Assembly: GCF_009765365.1 (NCBI RefSeq)
Contig: NZ_VTOM01000017.1
Span: forward strand, 1-64,000
Origin: Antarcticirhabdus aurantiaca
GTDB taxonomy: Bacteria > Pseudomonadota > Alphaproteobacteria > Rhizobiales > Rhizobiaceae
Direction: 5' to 3'
DNA: 64,000 nucleotides
The notes beneath the pieces are model-generated. The model saw only the letters and a list, made by a program, of their open reading frames with translations, was not told where the DNA came from and ran no database searches. Each line of letters begins with the position of its first letter. Positions within the stretch are counted from its first letter, which is position 1. This document shows positions 1 to 8,761 of the stretch, piece after piece. Made by a program: the position numbers and the translations under genes.

Positions 1-28
1 CCCGCAGGGCCATCATCGGGTCGGTCAT
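1..28 (-). CDS. IS256-family transposase, first nine codons only
   Basis: The ATG at 28 on the minus strand reads MTDPMMALR before the window ends. Transposases of the IS256 (mutator-type) family in Rhizobiales commonly begin MT-D/E-x-MMxLRxLV, so the match is good but very short. The family has a DDE catalytic domain and moves by a copy-out mechanism; none of that is visible here. Only the N-terminus is present. Confidence 0.5.
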
Positions 29-132
29 CGGTGGTCTCTCGGTTCGGGGTTGGCTGTCGCAACCCGATCCTAACCGGCAACCGCCGATGACCGCCTCTCA
101 GCTACACCACCACCTGGGACACGACCCTCGAC
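1..132 (-). mobile_element. Right-hand edge of an IS256-family insertion sequence
   Basis: The minus strand from about 132 down to 29 reads as the untranslated leader of an insertion sequence, and a transposase start codon follows at 28. The leader contains GTCGTGTCCCAGGTGGTG close to its outer end, which resembles the terminal region of rhizobial IS256-type elements as I remember them. The exact outer end is not certain (about 127-134), because the other terminal repeat is outside the window. The IS sits immediately to the left of the recombinase module and may hide or have displaced that module's left end. Confidence 0.45.
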
Positions 133-262
133 CGGGCTAAACGCGAAGGCCCCGGGTCGACGATCGCTCCTGACGCCTAGAGATGATTGGGAACAAAAGT
201 TCGATGGCGCGCTCGTCGCGAAGGTGCTCGCCGGGCAGCAAAGCGCCAGGAGAGGCGCGGCC
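133..262 (+). promoter_or_regulatory. Leader of the recombinase operon, with a small inverted repeat
   Basis: This is the non-coding stretch between the IS edge and the first recombinase gene and should hold its promoter. A perfect inverted repeat GAAC-AAAA-GTTC lies at 191-202, a possible operator. The nine bases ACGCCTAGA at 173-181 recur at the right end of the module (6626-6634). No convincing -35/-10 pair was identified. Confidence 0.3.
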
Positions 263-2086
263 ATGTTTCTCTCCTGGCTCCACGACAGTCGATCCGGTTC
301 GAGGGCCGGCAAGGTGCGCGCGGCGTTCGCCCATGACGATCCGGTTCCGCTGTTCGGCGACGTGGGCCACGAGATCGCGTTCGTAGAGACGTTCAAGGAG
401 TGGCGCGACGCGGTCCTAGCCGCGCCTGGTCCGATGAAAAGGTCGAGCCGCCTCCAAACGATCGGCAACGCGAAGAAGCTTTTTCAAGACATTGCCGAAG
501 CCGGACATCGAGGCATTCCGCGCAACTTCAGGGCGTCATGGATACGCCTGCCCGCACTTGGCGAGGAGGCAGACTCTCCAAGCCTTGGCGAGGCTCCCTG
601 GCCGGAATTGGCGGACCTAAAGGGAGCTGCCCGAGAGGAACATGCGCTCAGCCTCGTGCGGGCGGACTTCCTCGATGAATTCCTGCTCCAGGAGAGTTTC
701 TTCCACTTCGGCCAATCGGTGCTGCGCGGAGACACGCCTCATGGAACCGACCCTGAAGCGCGAGGCGTGATCCGCAACGTCCTCCTCGGCTATCTCCGCG
801 TGATCGGCGATGGCCCACAGGTCGGCGACAGGGCTACGCGTATCATACCGCAGGCGCACCCCATCCGGTCGCGGGACCTCTGGCTTCGCGCCGGTGGCCC
901 GGATCCGCACGCGCTTACGAGCGGCAATCGCATGTACCACATGGCTTGCCTGGCGGCGGTGGGACCGAGCGCGTCGATGGCGGACGCCGTCATGGGTGTC
1001 CTGCTGTGCGACACTGGATGGAACGTGCAGCCGACACTCGACCTGAGCAGGAGCTGCTTTGTCTTCGTGTCGGAGGATGGCGCCCAACTCGCGTCTTCGG
1101 CGTTCTTGAGCAGCTTCAAGAACCGGGCCGGCAAGCTCGTGCTGTCCTATCTGGAGCGGACAGCCCTTACCGATCCAAGCTGGCGGGCAACCGCACTCCC
1201 GTTTTGGAACGAGACGGTGGAGGAACTGGATCCACAGGGCGGACTCGATGGTCACGCATTCCTCGGCGAACGCGGCGAGGACAGCGTCCTAGGCGGCCTT
1301 GATGTACTGAGGCGCTACATGGCCATGACCGAGATCCTCAGGAGCCGGTGCCCGGCAGTCAGCGGATGCGAGGCCATGTGGCTGGCACTCACCGACAGGT
1401 GGCGGGTGCGGTCGTACGGGTGCGACGGGAATGGCACGAAGCCGCGCCCCATGGGTTATCCTCGAGCGAGGGTTCTGTCGCGCAAGGGCTTCACGCGCCG
1501 CGCGATCAGGAAAAGCGTACTGCTCATCCGGCAGCGCGAGTCATCCTCGATGTCCGCTGCGGCGTCCTATGCGGGGCATCAAGGCAAGTCGACGATCATG
1601 CCTCATTACATGAACACGCTGCCGATGAACGCCGAGTTGGACGCGAGCGTGCGAACCTATCAAGACTCTTTCCAAGCCGTTCTCGTGCGGGCCCACGACC
1701 AGGATGCCGTTTCGATGCGCCTGGGCATGACGCCCCGCGAACTCCAGGAACTCCGAGAAACGGCGGAACGCTCGGGGGTGGCTCTCATCCTCGGCTTCTG
1801 CGACGACGACCCTGAGGCCGAGGATGCGCCCGGGCTCCACTTCCGGCCGGAGCCCGAGGCACTCGGAGAATTGTACCTGTGTCATCTGGCGCTTCGGCGC
1901 ATGCAGACATTCTACCTGAACCGCCTGCGGTTCCGACAGCGCTTTCTACCGCTGCTAGGCCTAATCAAGGCCTTGGGTCGGATGGTTTTCGAGAAGCACC
2001 TCGGACCAGCCTACTGGAGCGCCGCCCGCGCCGTCGCTTCCAAGCTGCGCGCGGGCGAAGTCGCCATCCCGGCGTTCGAGGACTGA
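263..2086 (+). CDS. Degenerate tyrosine-recombinase-like protein, first gene of the module
   Basis: A 607-aa protein starting at the ATG at 263, chosen because AGGAGAG lies eight bases upstream; a GTG at 224 is the longer alternative. The C-terminal half has the tyrosine-recombinase pattern AGHQGKSTIMPHY, giving His439 and the candidate nucleophile Tyr449. Two canonical positions look changed: the arginine expected in the TGLR-like box is Asn254 (DTGWNVQPTL), and the HxxR box reads R413-x-x-R416. It may therefore be catalytically weak or an accessory subunit, as suggested for some multi-recombinase transposons. The N-terminal 230 residues match no domain I know. Size and position resemble the first protein of Gamma-Mobile-Trio elements, but homology is unchecked. 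It is followed after two bases by the next recombinase, implying translational coupling. Confidence 0.6.
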   Translation: MFLSWLHDSRSGSRAGKVRAAFAHDDPVPLFGDVGHEIAFVETFKEWRDAVLAAPGPMKRSSRLQTIGNAKKLFQDIAEAGHRGIPRNFRASWIRLPALGEEADSPSLGEAPWPELADLKGAAREEHALSLVRADFLDEFLLQESFFHFGQSVLRGDTPHGTDPEARGVIRNVLLGYLRVIGDGPQVGDRATRIIPQAHPIRSRDLWLRAGGPDPHALTSGNRMYHMACLAAVGPSASMADAVMGVLLCDTGWNVQPTLDLSRSCFVFVSEDGAQLASSAFLSSFKNRAGKLVLSYLERTALTDPSWRATALPFWNETVEELDPQGGLDGHAFLGERGEDSVLGGLDVLRRYMAMTEILRSRCPAVSGCEAMWLALTDRWRVRSYGCDGNGTKPRPMGYPRARVLSRKGFTRRAIRKSVLLIRQRESSSMSAAASYAGHQGKSTIMPHYMNTLPMNAELDASVRTYQDSFQAVLVRAHDQDAVSMRLGMTPRELQELRETAERSGVALILGFCDDDPEAEDAPGLHFRPEPEALGELYLCHLALRRMQTFYLNRLRFRQRFLPLLGLIKALGRMVFEKHLGPAYWSAARAVASKLRAGEVAIPAFED

Positions 2087-2088
2087 CG

Positions 2089-4542
2089 ATGCAGGTCATC
2101 GACGCGAGCGCGGGAGAGCCTGCGCTCTCCGCATATGGGGACCTTTGGTACGTGGTCGCAACGAGGCCTTCCAGGGCCTCGAAGGTGAAGTTCGAACGGC
2201 CCTTCACCGATCTTTCCCATAATGTATGGTACATCCAGACCGAAGACCCTGAGAAGGTTGTCGACGCGATAAAAGAGGTGCACTTCGAGCACGTCGTTGC
2301 CGAAGGCGGATCTCGACTATGCGATCCACGCTTTTCCCGTGATCTCGTCACCGCGAAGATTCTCGTCGTCGAAAGCCTTCGCGGCCACTACATGCGCCCT
2401 GTCTCCGCAGACGTGGTGCTTGATCGATTACTTCATTTCACCTGGAACGTAAGGTGGCGGAACGCCCTTGGCATTACTAGAATGTCTTACATCAACGCAG
2501 CATTGTTCGACCAACATTGCGAGTTGATTGAGAACGAGGGCGTTCAAGGCTTGGTACCCATCGCCGACCGCATTTCGCGCATGGAAGCCGAGGTGCGCCA
2601 GGGCACGGCGGCATGGCCAACCTATCGTATCCATCAAAAAACGTTCTTGGATATGACGGCAGTCGCTGACGAACTGGGCATGCCGGTTGCCATGCTCAGG
2701 CGGACGCGCCCGCGATCCCTTCTGATGGCTGCCATATCCCGGACTTCCGCCCAATCGCCCCCGATCGCGGGTGACAATGATGATGGCGGCGGCAATGAGC
2801 CCGGCGAATTGTCGGCGGAGAAACTTACCTACACGTCGGCGTTGCGACGCCTGCACGTATGGAAGGCATTGTACGAACTTTCCACTTTTGGTCTGCTTCA
2901 TCATGACCCACTCGGTTTCGACCCCTTCGCGGAGGTCGACATGAGCGCACGGGCCAGGCAGATCGGGACGACCGACGAGGCGAGGACGGACAACATCGAA
3001 CCCGAGCAGTGGCTTGCCTTGATGGATGGCGCGGCTCGCTGGGTCTTGGACTACGGAGAGCCTCTTCTAAAAATAATCGAGGAGTCAAAGGAACTCAATA
3101 CATCCATCCTCGGAGGCACAAGCAAGGGACGTTCGCGTAGTCGGGTAGTCGAATTTAAGGGCCGCGTCCAGCATGTAATCGACAAGTACTGGAGATCGTC
3201 GAAATCAACCCTCCCGCCGCTCGCACCAGTTTGGCGGCGCAGCAACACCTGGATGGAGGAGGATGAGAGGATTCCGTTAGATCTGGCTCTCACACTTCTA
3301 GTGACGGCTTGCTTTATCCTGATTGGCGGTCTCTCCGCACGACGCAAATCGGAGATGCGGAGTCTTCAGGTCGACTGCACCTGGCAGGATGCATTTGGCA
3401 ACTGGTGGTTGTCATGCTACATTTTGAAGACGCTTCGCGATATCGACAAGATCCCGGTACCCGCATCGGTCGCAGCGGCGGTGCGGCTGATGGAGACGAT
3501 CAGCGCGCCGACACGCCGGGAGACCGGCAAGCGGTGGATCTTCAAGGTCAGCCGCCCCGCCAAGTTGCCCGGAAGCGTTAACAGGACCAATCTGGAACTT
3601 GATTTCTCGGAGTCGATCAACGTCTTCGCCAGGATTATCGGCGTCCCCTCCCTTCCCAACGGAACAACCTTCCATTTCGCCATTCATCAGTTGCGCCGAG
3701 CGTTTGGTATATACTACTATCACGGTAACCGATTTGGCAATCTCGATGCATTAAGCCGCTTTCTGCGTCACTTCGACCCTGAAATGACAAGGAAGTACAT
3801 CACCGGAGTCATGCAAGGAGCATTCTTGAGCATGGCGGAGGCCATCAAGGCTCGGCTGAAATCTCGAGCCAACGCCCTGAACAAGGCAAAGCTTCCCGAT
3901 CACGCAACGACGGAAAAGCAAATCGATAAGGCGCTGCGCGAACTTTCGCAGCGCGCGCAGGCTTTCGAGGAAGTCCGGCAGGATGCATACGTCACGCGCA
4001 CCTTGGATGTCTTCGATGGGGCAGAGTCGCCCATCGGCCTCGGTGCGGCTCGGCTTTATGACGACTTGGAACGGATGGCCACCCATGCACGGACCCGCAT
4101 CACCATAGGTGGTAGGTCGAACGCGCCTCCTGACGAGGTGCGCGCTTCCTTGGCTGCCGATTTGAAGCGTGTAGCGCGGACCCGACACCGCGAGCCCGTT
4201 CCCGGGGGCCATGCTCATTGCGCCTTCGAACCCGGCAATTCCGAACATATCGCGGATGCTCGATGCCTACGTGAGAAGTGCGCCAGGTTGGGCAGCATCT
4301 CGGATGACAGTCCCGACTACGCCTTCGCCACCGTCGACAACTGCACCACGTGCGTTCACGGCATCCTTTTCTCGGAGAACCAACGCGTTCTGAACGAGAG
4401 AACGGCAAGGCTCGCCGTCGTGGCAGCGACTGGATCCTCGCAGGAAGTAAGTCGCGCCGCGGACCTGAAGTTCAAGTCTATCAAGGCCGGCGTGGCGGCG
4501 GCACGACTTGCGGTGTCCGGCAAGGGGCGGCTCGATGGCTGA
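2089..4542 (+). CDS. Tyrosine recombinase with complete catalytic set, 817 aa
   Basis: The start is the ATG at 2089, two bases after the preceding stop. The catalytic set is visible: Arg419 in ARRKSE, Lys447 in ILKTLRD, His533-x-x-Arg536 (HQLR), His561 in RHFDPE and Tyr570 in RKYITG. The protein should cut and rejoin DNA through a 3'-phosphotyrosine link. It is much larger than phage integrases (about 350-450 aa). The first 330 residues are unassigned. The C-terminal region has a cysteine cluster (Cys711, 726, 731, 752, 755) that may bind metal. Large recombinases with extra C-terminal domains occur as TnpB of Tn554 and as GmtZ-like proteins of Gamma-Mobile-Trio elements. It overlaps the next gene by eight bases. 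Confidence 0.7.
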   Translation: MQVIDASAGEPALSAYGDLWYVVATRPSRASKVKFERPFTDLSHNVWYIQTEDPEKVVDAIKEVHFEHVVAEGGSRLCDPRFSRDLVTAKILVVESLRGHYMRPVSADVVLDRLLHFTWNVRWRNALGITRMSYINAALFDQHCELIENEGVQGLVPIADRISRMEAEVRQGTAAWPTYRIHQKTFLDMTAVADELGMPVAMLRRTRPRSLLMAAISRTSAQSPPIAGDNDDGGGNEPGELSAEKLTYTSALRRLHVWKALYELSTFGLLHHDPLGFDPFAEVDMSARARQIGTTDEARTDNIEPEQWLALMDGAARWVLDYGEPLLKIIEESKELNTSILGGTSKGRSRSRVVEFKGRVQHVIDKYWRSSKSTLPPLAPVWRRSNTWMEEDERIPLDLALTLLVTACFILIGGLSARRKSEMRSLQVDCTWQDAFGNWWLSCYILKTLRDIDKIPVPASVAAAVRLMETISAPTRRETGKRWIFKVSRPAKLPGSVNRTNLELDFSESINVFARIIGVPSLPNGTTFHFAIHQLRRAFGIYYYHGNRFGNLDALSRFLRHFDPEMTRKYITGVMQGAFLSMAEAIKARLKSRANALNKAKLPDHATTEKQIDKALRELSQRAQAFEEVRQDAYVTRTLDVFDGAESPIGLGAARLYDDLERMATHARTRITIGGRSNAPPDEVRASLAADLKRVARTRHREPVPGGHAHCAFEPGNSEHIADARCLREKCARLGSISDDSPDYAFATVDNCTTCVHGILFSENQRVLNERTARLAVVAATGSSQEVSRAADLKFKSIKAGVAAARLAVSGKGRLDG

Positions 4543-4996
4543 CAAGGAGCGCGACCCGTCCAAGTCGCCGAGGCGCCGACGCGAAGCCACTTTCGAAGCC
4601 CTCAAGATGAAGGTGCTGCTTCTCGAGGACTGGGCGAAGAACGGCCTCCCGTACCAAGCGACCTATCCCAGGGATCAGAAGGCGCTGCGCGAATGGACGG
4701 GCCCCAATGGGACCTTCGCGACCTGGAAGGACCCCACGATCGAGCGCTCGGGAGAAGGGGGCAAGTACCCAGATTGGGGTAAGCGATTTCTGAAGGCGGT
4801 CGACGATCTCGGCAAGCGCGGGAGCGAGCGCGACGCCGAACTGCGTCAGGCGGAAGCCGACCGGGACCGCTATGCCGCAGAGAACCGAGCCCTCCGCATT
4901 CAGAATGCCGACCTGATTGGTCAAGTCGATGCACTCGAGCGCGCCAACCGCTTCTTGAAAGGATTGGCCTCCGCGCGAGAAGCCTCGCGATCATGA
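4535..4996 (+). CDS. Small coiled-coil protein of the recombinase module
   Basis: This 153-aa protein starts at the ATG at 4535, inside the last codons of the large recombinase, so the two are probably translationally coupled. It is very charged. Residues 1-20 are basic, the middle holds WAKNGLPYQ and FATWKDP, and residues of about 88-140 form a heptad-rich coiled coil (ELRQAEADRDRYAAENRALR). The place and size match TnpC of Tn554, an accessory factor that influences transposition efficiency and orientation, and GmtX-type proteins. No enzymatic motif is seen. The role of a DNA-binding or recombinase-bridging accessory factor is inference. Confidence 0.55.
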   Translation: MADKERDPSKSPRRRREATFEALKMKVLLLEDWAKNGLPYQATYPRDQKALREWTGPNGTFATWKDPTIERSGEGGKYPDWGKRFLKAVDDLGKRGSERDAELRQAEADRDRYAAENRALRIQNADLIGQVDALERANRFLKGLASAREASRS

Positions 4997-5076
4997 TCCC
5001 AAGCCCCACCCACGGGGTGTCGGAGTCGAGCCGCAAGCCACATTGCCCTTCCCCATGAACCTCGCTGGAGACTTGG

Positions 5077-6633
5077 ATGACACGGCTGGAGCACGAGATC
5101 GAATTCGCCCCACCGGGGTTTCGCTGGAACGGACAGGACGCGGAGGGCCTGCCGCTGATTGCCGATGTGGATGGAACGATATGCGTGCCCCTCCTGCGGT
5201 TCTTCGGCTGGTCGCGACGCTACAAGCGCGTAAAGATCTCCTCGATGAAGCCCGAAGCCTACGTTCTTCGCGAGTGGTGGCATCACCTACACTCCATCGG
5301 ACGCATGTGGAACGACGTCGACGACAGGGTACTGAACGAGTGGAGAGAGCTTCAAAAAACCGAGTTGAACGAGAAGGGTCGACGGGTTCGCAACGATCGG
5401 TCCGTGGCTCGGAAGATGGAGATCGTATTCACCTTCTATGATCGAGCGATGGCTGCCACCATAGGTGAGTTCGACCTGGTCAGCACGAATGGCCCGATAA
5501 CTTGCAGTGAGCCACTCAACATATCCGAAAAGCTGGCGAGGAAGTTCGGGCTCCGAACAGCGCGCACTTGGGCCTCAGCCGACAAGGCCAGTTATTCGAC
5601 CAAGAAGCGTGCAACCCCGGACGACTCCGCAGTGTCGGTGATCCTCGCGCATCTACGCAGTTCTGCCGCTGACGTCGGCTTGTGCGAGCGAAATTGGTGC
5701 ATCGGCCGTGCCATGAGCGACTGTGGATTGCGTGCAATGGAGGTAGCGGGGCTCACCATTCAAGCACTTGAGGAGGGTTTGGCAAAAAAGGGGATTGTGG
5801 TCTCCCAACACACCAGAGCATTAGGCAACCGCCCCGTTCGCCTAGATGAGCTAGACGAGACAGACGAGCGCAGAACCCACATCATCAATGCACTACGACT
5901 ACTCAAAAGAAAGCACCATGAAAACATACATATCCCCATAAAAGGGAAGGGCGACAATGAGCGAGAGGCACCTTTTCCAATCGATTACGTAATGGATTTA
6001 CTTGAAAATTACATCTGGTCCAGCAGGCAAGATTTGATAAGGGCAAAGAGCCAATTGCCACCCGATGCGGTGTTTCTGTCTGACAGCACAGCGACCGCCC
6101 TTGGCAAGGGGGCAATCGGAAATCTAATGAAGAAGGCATTCAAGGCCAAGAACATCTCTGGTAGTGGGCAGCGCCTGCGAGCATACTTTGGCCATAGCAT
6201 CGCATCGCGTTATTGGAGCGAGTTCTACGCAGGCAACGGCTTCCGCTGGGACCAGACAGTCGAAAACATGACCCTGGACATGGTTGCGGAAGCGCTTGGG
6301 CATAAGTCAGTCAGTACCACGGTCAGATTCTACGTCGAGACCGCGATGGTAAGCTTTTTCAAACTGCCGGGTAAAAGCGCTCTTCCAGAGCTTCGAGAAA
6401 TCTCAAAATTGTTCGCAAGGCATCACAGATCCCTTGACAGACGGCATTACCGCAAGATCGCAGGGATCGTTGAGCGAATGGCAGCGCAGACACCCGGCTT
6501 CGAGGACGTCCTTGATGCCCTTCTGGCCGACCCAGACTATGCGATGCAGGACGCGTCCAGAGCAGTGGCCGCGGCCTTGCAGCCGATGGCCTCACCTCAA
6601 CACTCGCTTCAGCTTGTGCCCAAAAACGCCTAG
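5077..6633 (+). CDS. Second complete-looking tyrosine recombinase, 518 aa
   Basis: It starts at the ATG at 5077, 80 bases after the coiled-coil gene, with only a weak ribosome-binding site. The recombinase fold is shown by Arg219 in DCGLRAMEVAGL, a beta-hairpin lysine candidate in IKGKGDNE, His373 and Arg378 in FGHSIASRYW (wider than the usual HxxR), and ALGHKSVSTTVRFY with His409 and nucleophile Tyr419. The segment around 5880-6160 is clearly AT-richer than neighbouring chromosomal genes. Its stop codon lies eight bases before the disrupted channel gene, so it is the terminal gene of the element, the usual place for the enzyme that recognises the attachment site. It is extra relative to the three-gene Tn554 and Gamma-Mobile-Trio plans. 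Confidence 0.7.
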   Translation: MTRLEHEIEFAPPGFRWNGQDAEGLPLIADVDGTICVPLLRFFGWSRRYKRVKISSMKPEAYVLREWWHHLHSIGRMWNDVDDRVLNEWRELQKTELNEKGRRVRNDRSVARKMEIVFTFYDRAMAATIGEFDLVSTNGPITCSEPLNISEKLARKFGLRTARTWASADKASYSTKKRATPDDSAVSVILAHLRSSAADVGLCERNWCIGRAMSDCGLRAMEVAGLTIQALEEGLAKKGIVVSQHTRALGNRPVRLDELDETDERRTHIINALRLLKRKHHENIHIPIKGKGDNEREAPFPIDYVMDLLENYIWSSRQDLIRAKSQLPPDAVFLSDSTATALGKGAIGNLMKKAFKAKNISGSGQRLRAYFGHSIASRYWSEFYAGNGFRWDQTVENMTLDMVAEALGHKSVSTTVRFYVETAMVSFFKLPGKSALPELREISKLFARHHRSLDRRHYRKIAGIVERMAAQTPGFEDVLDALLADPDYAMQDASRAVAAALQPMASPQHSLQLVPKNA

Positions 6634-6640
6634 ATGCGAA

Positions 6641-6877
6641 AAGGTGACCACGACCGGCTACGGCGACATCACGCTGCCCGGCCCCTGGGGCAAGCTGACG
6701 GCCATCGTGATCATGATTATCGGGATCACGCTGTTCGTGCGCTTGGCGCAGGCGATCTTCCGGCCGGAGAAGGTGTTCTTCACCTGTCCGAAATGCGCCC
6801 TGACCCGGCACGACCCGGACGCCGTCCACTGCAAGCACTGCGGCGAGGTGCTGGCGATCCCCGACGAGGGCGCCTGA
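6641..6877 (+). pseudogene. 3' part of a potassium-channel gene, cut at the selectivity filter
   Basis: From 6641 the frame reads VTTTGYGDITLPGPWGKL, the potassium-channel selectivity filter TTxGYGD, then a hydrophobic inner helix (IVIMIIGITLFVRLAQ) and a zinc-ribbon-like tail CPKC-x12-CKHC. This is the C-terminal third of a two-TM potassium channel of a type common in Alphaproteobacteria. No pore helix or first membrane helix precedes it; the upstream bases belong to the recombinase element, and the open frame there continues only as out-of-frame sequence of the recombinase. The gene has therefore been interrupted, and the 5' part is not in the window. Its TGA at 6875-6877 abuts the convergent transporter gene with no gap. 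Confidence 0.8.
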
Positions 6878-7635
6878 TCAGCTCTTCAGGCGCCAGCCCG
6901 TGCGGAAGATCGCGACCACCGCGGCAAGGCAGAGGCCGAGAAAGACGAAGGTCATGACGAGGCTCACCGTCACCGACACGTCGGCCTGCCCGAAGAAGCT
7001 CCAGCGAAAGCCCGAGATGAGGTAGACGACCGGGTTGAGGAGCGACACGTCCTGCCAGAACTCGGGCAGCATGCGGATGGAGTAGAAGGCGCCGCCCAGG
7101 AAGGCGAGCGGCGTGACGATCAGGAGCGGCACGAGCTGCAGCTTCTCGAAGCCGTCCGCCCAGATGCCGATCACGAAGCCGAACATCGAGAAGGTGACGG
7201 CGGTGAGGACCAGGAACAGCAGCATCACGAGCGGGTGCTGGATGCGAAGATCGACGAAGAGCGCGGCGGTCAGGAGAATGATCGCGCCGAGGATCACCGA
7301 TTTCGTCGCCGCCGCCCCGACATAGCCCGCGACGATCTCGAAGGGCGAGACGGGCGCGGAGAGGATCTCGTAGATCGTGCCGGAAAAGCGCGGGAAGTAG
7401 ATGCCGAAGGAGGCGTTCGACAGACTCTGCTGGAGGAGCGAGAGCATCACGAGGCCCGGCACGATGAAGGCGCCGTAGGACACGCCCTCGACCTCGGGGA
7501 TGCGCGAGCCGATCGCCGCGCCGAACACGACGAAATAGAGCGAGGTCGAGATGACGGGCGAGACGATGCTCTGGAGGATCGTGCGGCGCCAGCGGTTCAT
7601 CTCGAAGACGTAGATCGCCCAGATGGCGGACAGGT

Positions 7636-7639
<4 letters not shown>
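6878..7639 (-). CDS. ABC-2 type transporter permease
   Basis: A 253-aa integral membrane protein with about six hydrophobic segments, including [33 protein letters not shown] and [16 protein letters not shown]. This is the ABC-2 (NodJ/DrrB-like) exporter permease pattern, including the conserved region before the fifth helix. It is the second gene of a two-gene operon and overlaps the ATPase gene by four bases. Such pairs export drugs, lipids or polysaccharides; the substrate cannot be read from sequence. The stop codon abuts that of the convergent channel remnant. Confidence 0.88.
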
Positions 7640-8589
<950 letters not shown>

Positions 8590-8761
8590 GGGAATCGCCT
8601 TCCGCGAGAGCGCGGCGGAACATAGGCAGGACGACATAGGAAGGGAACGGCCGGGGTCGGTGGAAAAACCGTTTCAAATTCCGCGCGGGATGGCATAACC
8701 GGGCGACGGGGGATCCGGGCGGTGCGGTGTGGGGCCGGGCCGCGGTCACGGGGGGAGGCTC

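Larger units (their letters stand above)
173..6640 (+). mobile_element. Integrative element with a four-gene tyrosine-recombinase module
   Basis: Four plus-strand genes (263-2086, 2089-4542, 4535-4996, 5077-6633) run together with gaps of 2, -8 and 80 nt, so they look like one transcription unit. Three resemble tyrosine recombinases and the third gene is a small coiled-coil protein. The order large recombinase-like / larger recombinase / small protein resembles Tn554 TnpA-TnpB-TnpC and the Gamma-Mobile-Trio genes (GmtY-GmtZ-GmtX), with one extra recombinase. The right boundary is clear: the last gene stops at 6633 and, eight bases later, a reading frame for a potassium channel begins in its selectivity filter. 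The left boundary is inferred from a shared 9-bp sequence and is weak. Codon use and GC content, especially around 5880-6160, are more AT-rich than the flanks, which supports transfer. No cargo genes are visible between 263 and 6633; cargo could lie beyond the left edge. Confidence 0.55.

Noticed and set aside
173-6640. Defence or toxin cargo inside the recombinase element
   Set aside because: All four genes are accounted for as recombinases or their accessory; nothing resembling restriction, abortive infection or toxin proteins is present in this stretch.
6434-6877. A 147-codon frame reading from the recombinase gene into the channel part
   Set aside because: Its first 69 codons lie in the wrong frame of the recombinase gene; only the part after 6641 is channel sequence.
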